Source: Desulfobacteraceae bacterium
Lineage (GTDB): Bacteria; Desulfobacterota; Desulfobacteria; Desulfobacterales; ETH-SRB1
DNA: 43,265 nucleotides
Assembly (NCBI GenBank): GCA_030593145.1
Contig: JAUVHU010000010.1
Location: 1 to 43,265 of the forward strand
Direction: 5' to 3'
This document shows, one piece after another, positions 42,787 through 43,265 of the stretch. The notes under the pieces were generated by a model. It was not told the DNA's origin. It worked only from the letters and a program-made list of their open reading frames with translations, and searched no databases. Position numbers and translations under genes: made by a program. How positions within the stretch are numbered: the first letter of the stretch is position 1; each line of letters opens with the position of its first letter.

Positions 42787-43265
42787 TTGTTTTATTTTTC
42801 TTCTCTCGCAACTCTTTACGCCTTTCGGCTCTTGCCCTGCCCTCTTTAAATCGTCGCTTCTCATCGTCGGTTTGAGGCACGATTTCAGGAACTGCCGTGG
42901 GTCTTCTGTTTTTATCCAGAGAAACCATAGTCAAATATGCAGAATTAGTGTGACGCACTTTTCCTGTCATGATTTCTTCAGTCTCTACCCTAACGCCGAT
43001 TTCCATGGAAGTAGTTCCCACGTAGTTTATAGATGCCCGCAGCATGACCAGTTCTCCCACGAAAACAGGTTTATAAAAGTCTAATCTATCCATGGATGCG
43101 GTAACGACATTGGTGCGGCAATGACGTATTGCCGCGATTCCTGCTGCGGTGTCTATTAGCTTCATGATGGTGCCACCATGAACATTACCGGCCTGGTTGG
43201 CATCGAATGAAAACATTACCTGAGCCATTTCAACCCTTGATTCGCAAACAGTCTTTTTTCTTGTC
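42773..43265 (-). CDS. Acyl-CoA thioesterase (hotdog fold, YciA/ACOT type), 5' end cut by the window edge
   Basis: The hotdog domain (SFDANQAGNVHGGTIMKLID, then VVTASMDRLDFYKPVFVGE, then TTSMEIGVRVETEE) hydrolyses acyl-CoA thioesters. The charged tail RARAERRKELREKK follows. The ATG at 43228 has no ribosome binding site, and the frame is open to the window edge, coding ESRVEMAQ, which matches the family N-terminus (SRVEM..). The true start therefore lies beyond 43265, so the gene is partial here. Its downstream neighbour overlaps it by 14 bases. Confidence 0.88.
   Translation of the reverse strand, partial: TRKKTVCESRVEMAQVMFSFDANQAGNVHGGTIMKLIDTAAGIAAIRHCRTNVVTASMDRLDFYKPVFVGELVMLRASINYVGTTSMEIGVRVETEEIMTGKVRHTNSAYLTMVSLDKNRRPTAVPEIVPQTDDEKRRFKEGRARAERRKELREKKNKTNANV

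Overview
The window looks like chromosomal DNA of a moderately AT-rich sulfate-reducing Desulfobacterota (former Deltaproteobacteria). The strongest clue is a complete qrcABCD operon at 18.2-23.5 kb. It encodes the menaquinone reductase that passes electrons from periplasmic cytochrome c3 into the quinone pool in many sulfate reducers. The gene order phoH - 7TM-HD phosphohydrolase - ybeY - pdxJ - nnr - tsaE - lysC is also familiar from this group, as are the short palindromic intergenic repeats. The species cannot be named from the sequence alone.

Layout. 0-4.4 kb: a class III nucleotide cyclase with a long C-terminal extension (zinc knuckle, TPR-like helices, two membrane spans) convergent with a UDP-N-acetyl-hexosamine dehydrogenase. 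4.6-12.9 kb: a seven-gene minus-strand housekeeping run, phoH to lysC. 13.3-17.9 kb: cvpA on the plus strand, then comEC and murA on the minus strand. 18.1-23.5 kb: qrcABCD plus a 50-codon membrane-protein gene overlapping qrcD, closed by an intrinsic terminator. 23.7-26.0 kb: ccsB and resB, the System II cytochrome c maturation pair, likely serving QrcA. 26.0-29.6 kb: an M16 metalloprotease and a histone H1-like protein. 30-31.9 kb: a PiT transporter with its PhoU-like partner. 32.1-34.0 kb: a PpiD-type foldase. 34.2 kb: tRNA-Ala(GGC).

From the tRNA to about 41.9 kb the character changes to an accessory region. It holds a decayed RecG-like/ATP-binding gene, a hicBA pair whose toxin is cut by one amber codon, a decayed REP-associated (Y1) transposase tail, two DUF2971 proteins on either side of a small membrane protein, and a single-polypeptide type IIG restriction-modification enzyme. 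No integrase and no duplicated tRNA end is visible. Past 42 kb ordinary genes resume: a xylose-isomerase-like TIM barrel protein and a hotdog acyl-CoA thioesterase that runs off the window edge.

The other notable layer is intergenic. Nearly every junction in the minus-strand runs carries a short inverted repeat. Some are MITE-like (families A and C/D below). Others have arms built from small tandem words. Several sit exactly on stop codons, so they supply the stop or the last residues of the upstream protein. The best candidates for something undescribed are the extra small qrc-linked gene, the DUF2971 / membrane protein / DUF2971 / type IIG neighbourhood, and the stop-codon-associated repeats.
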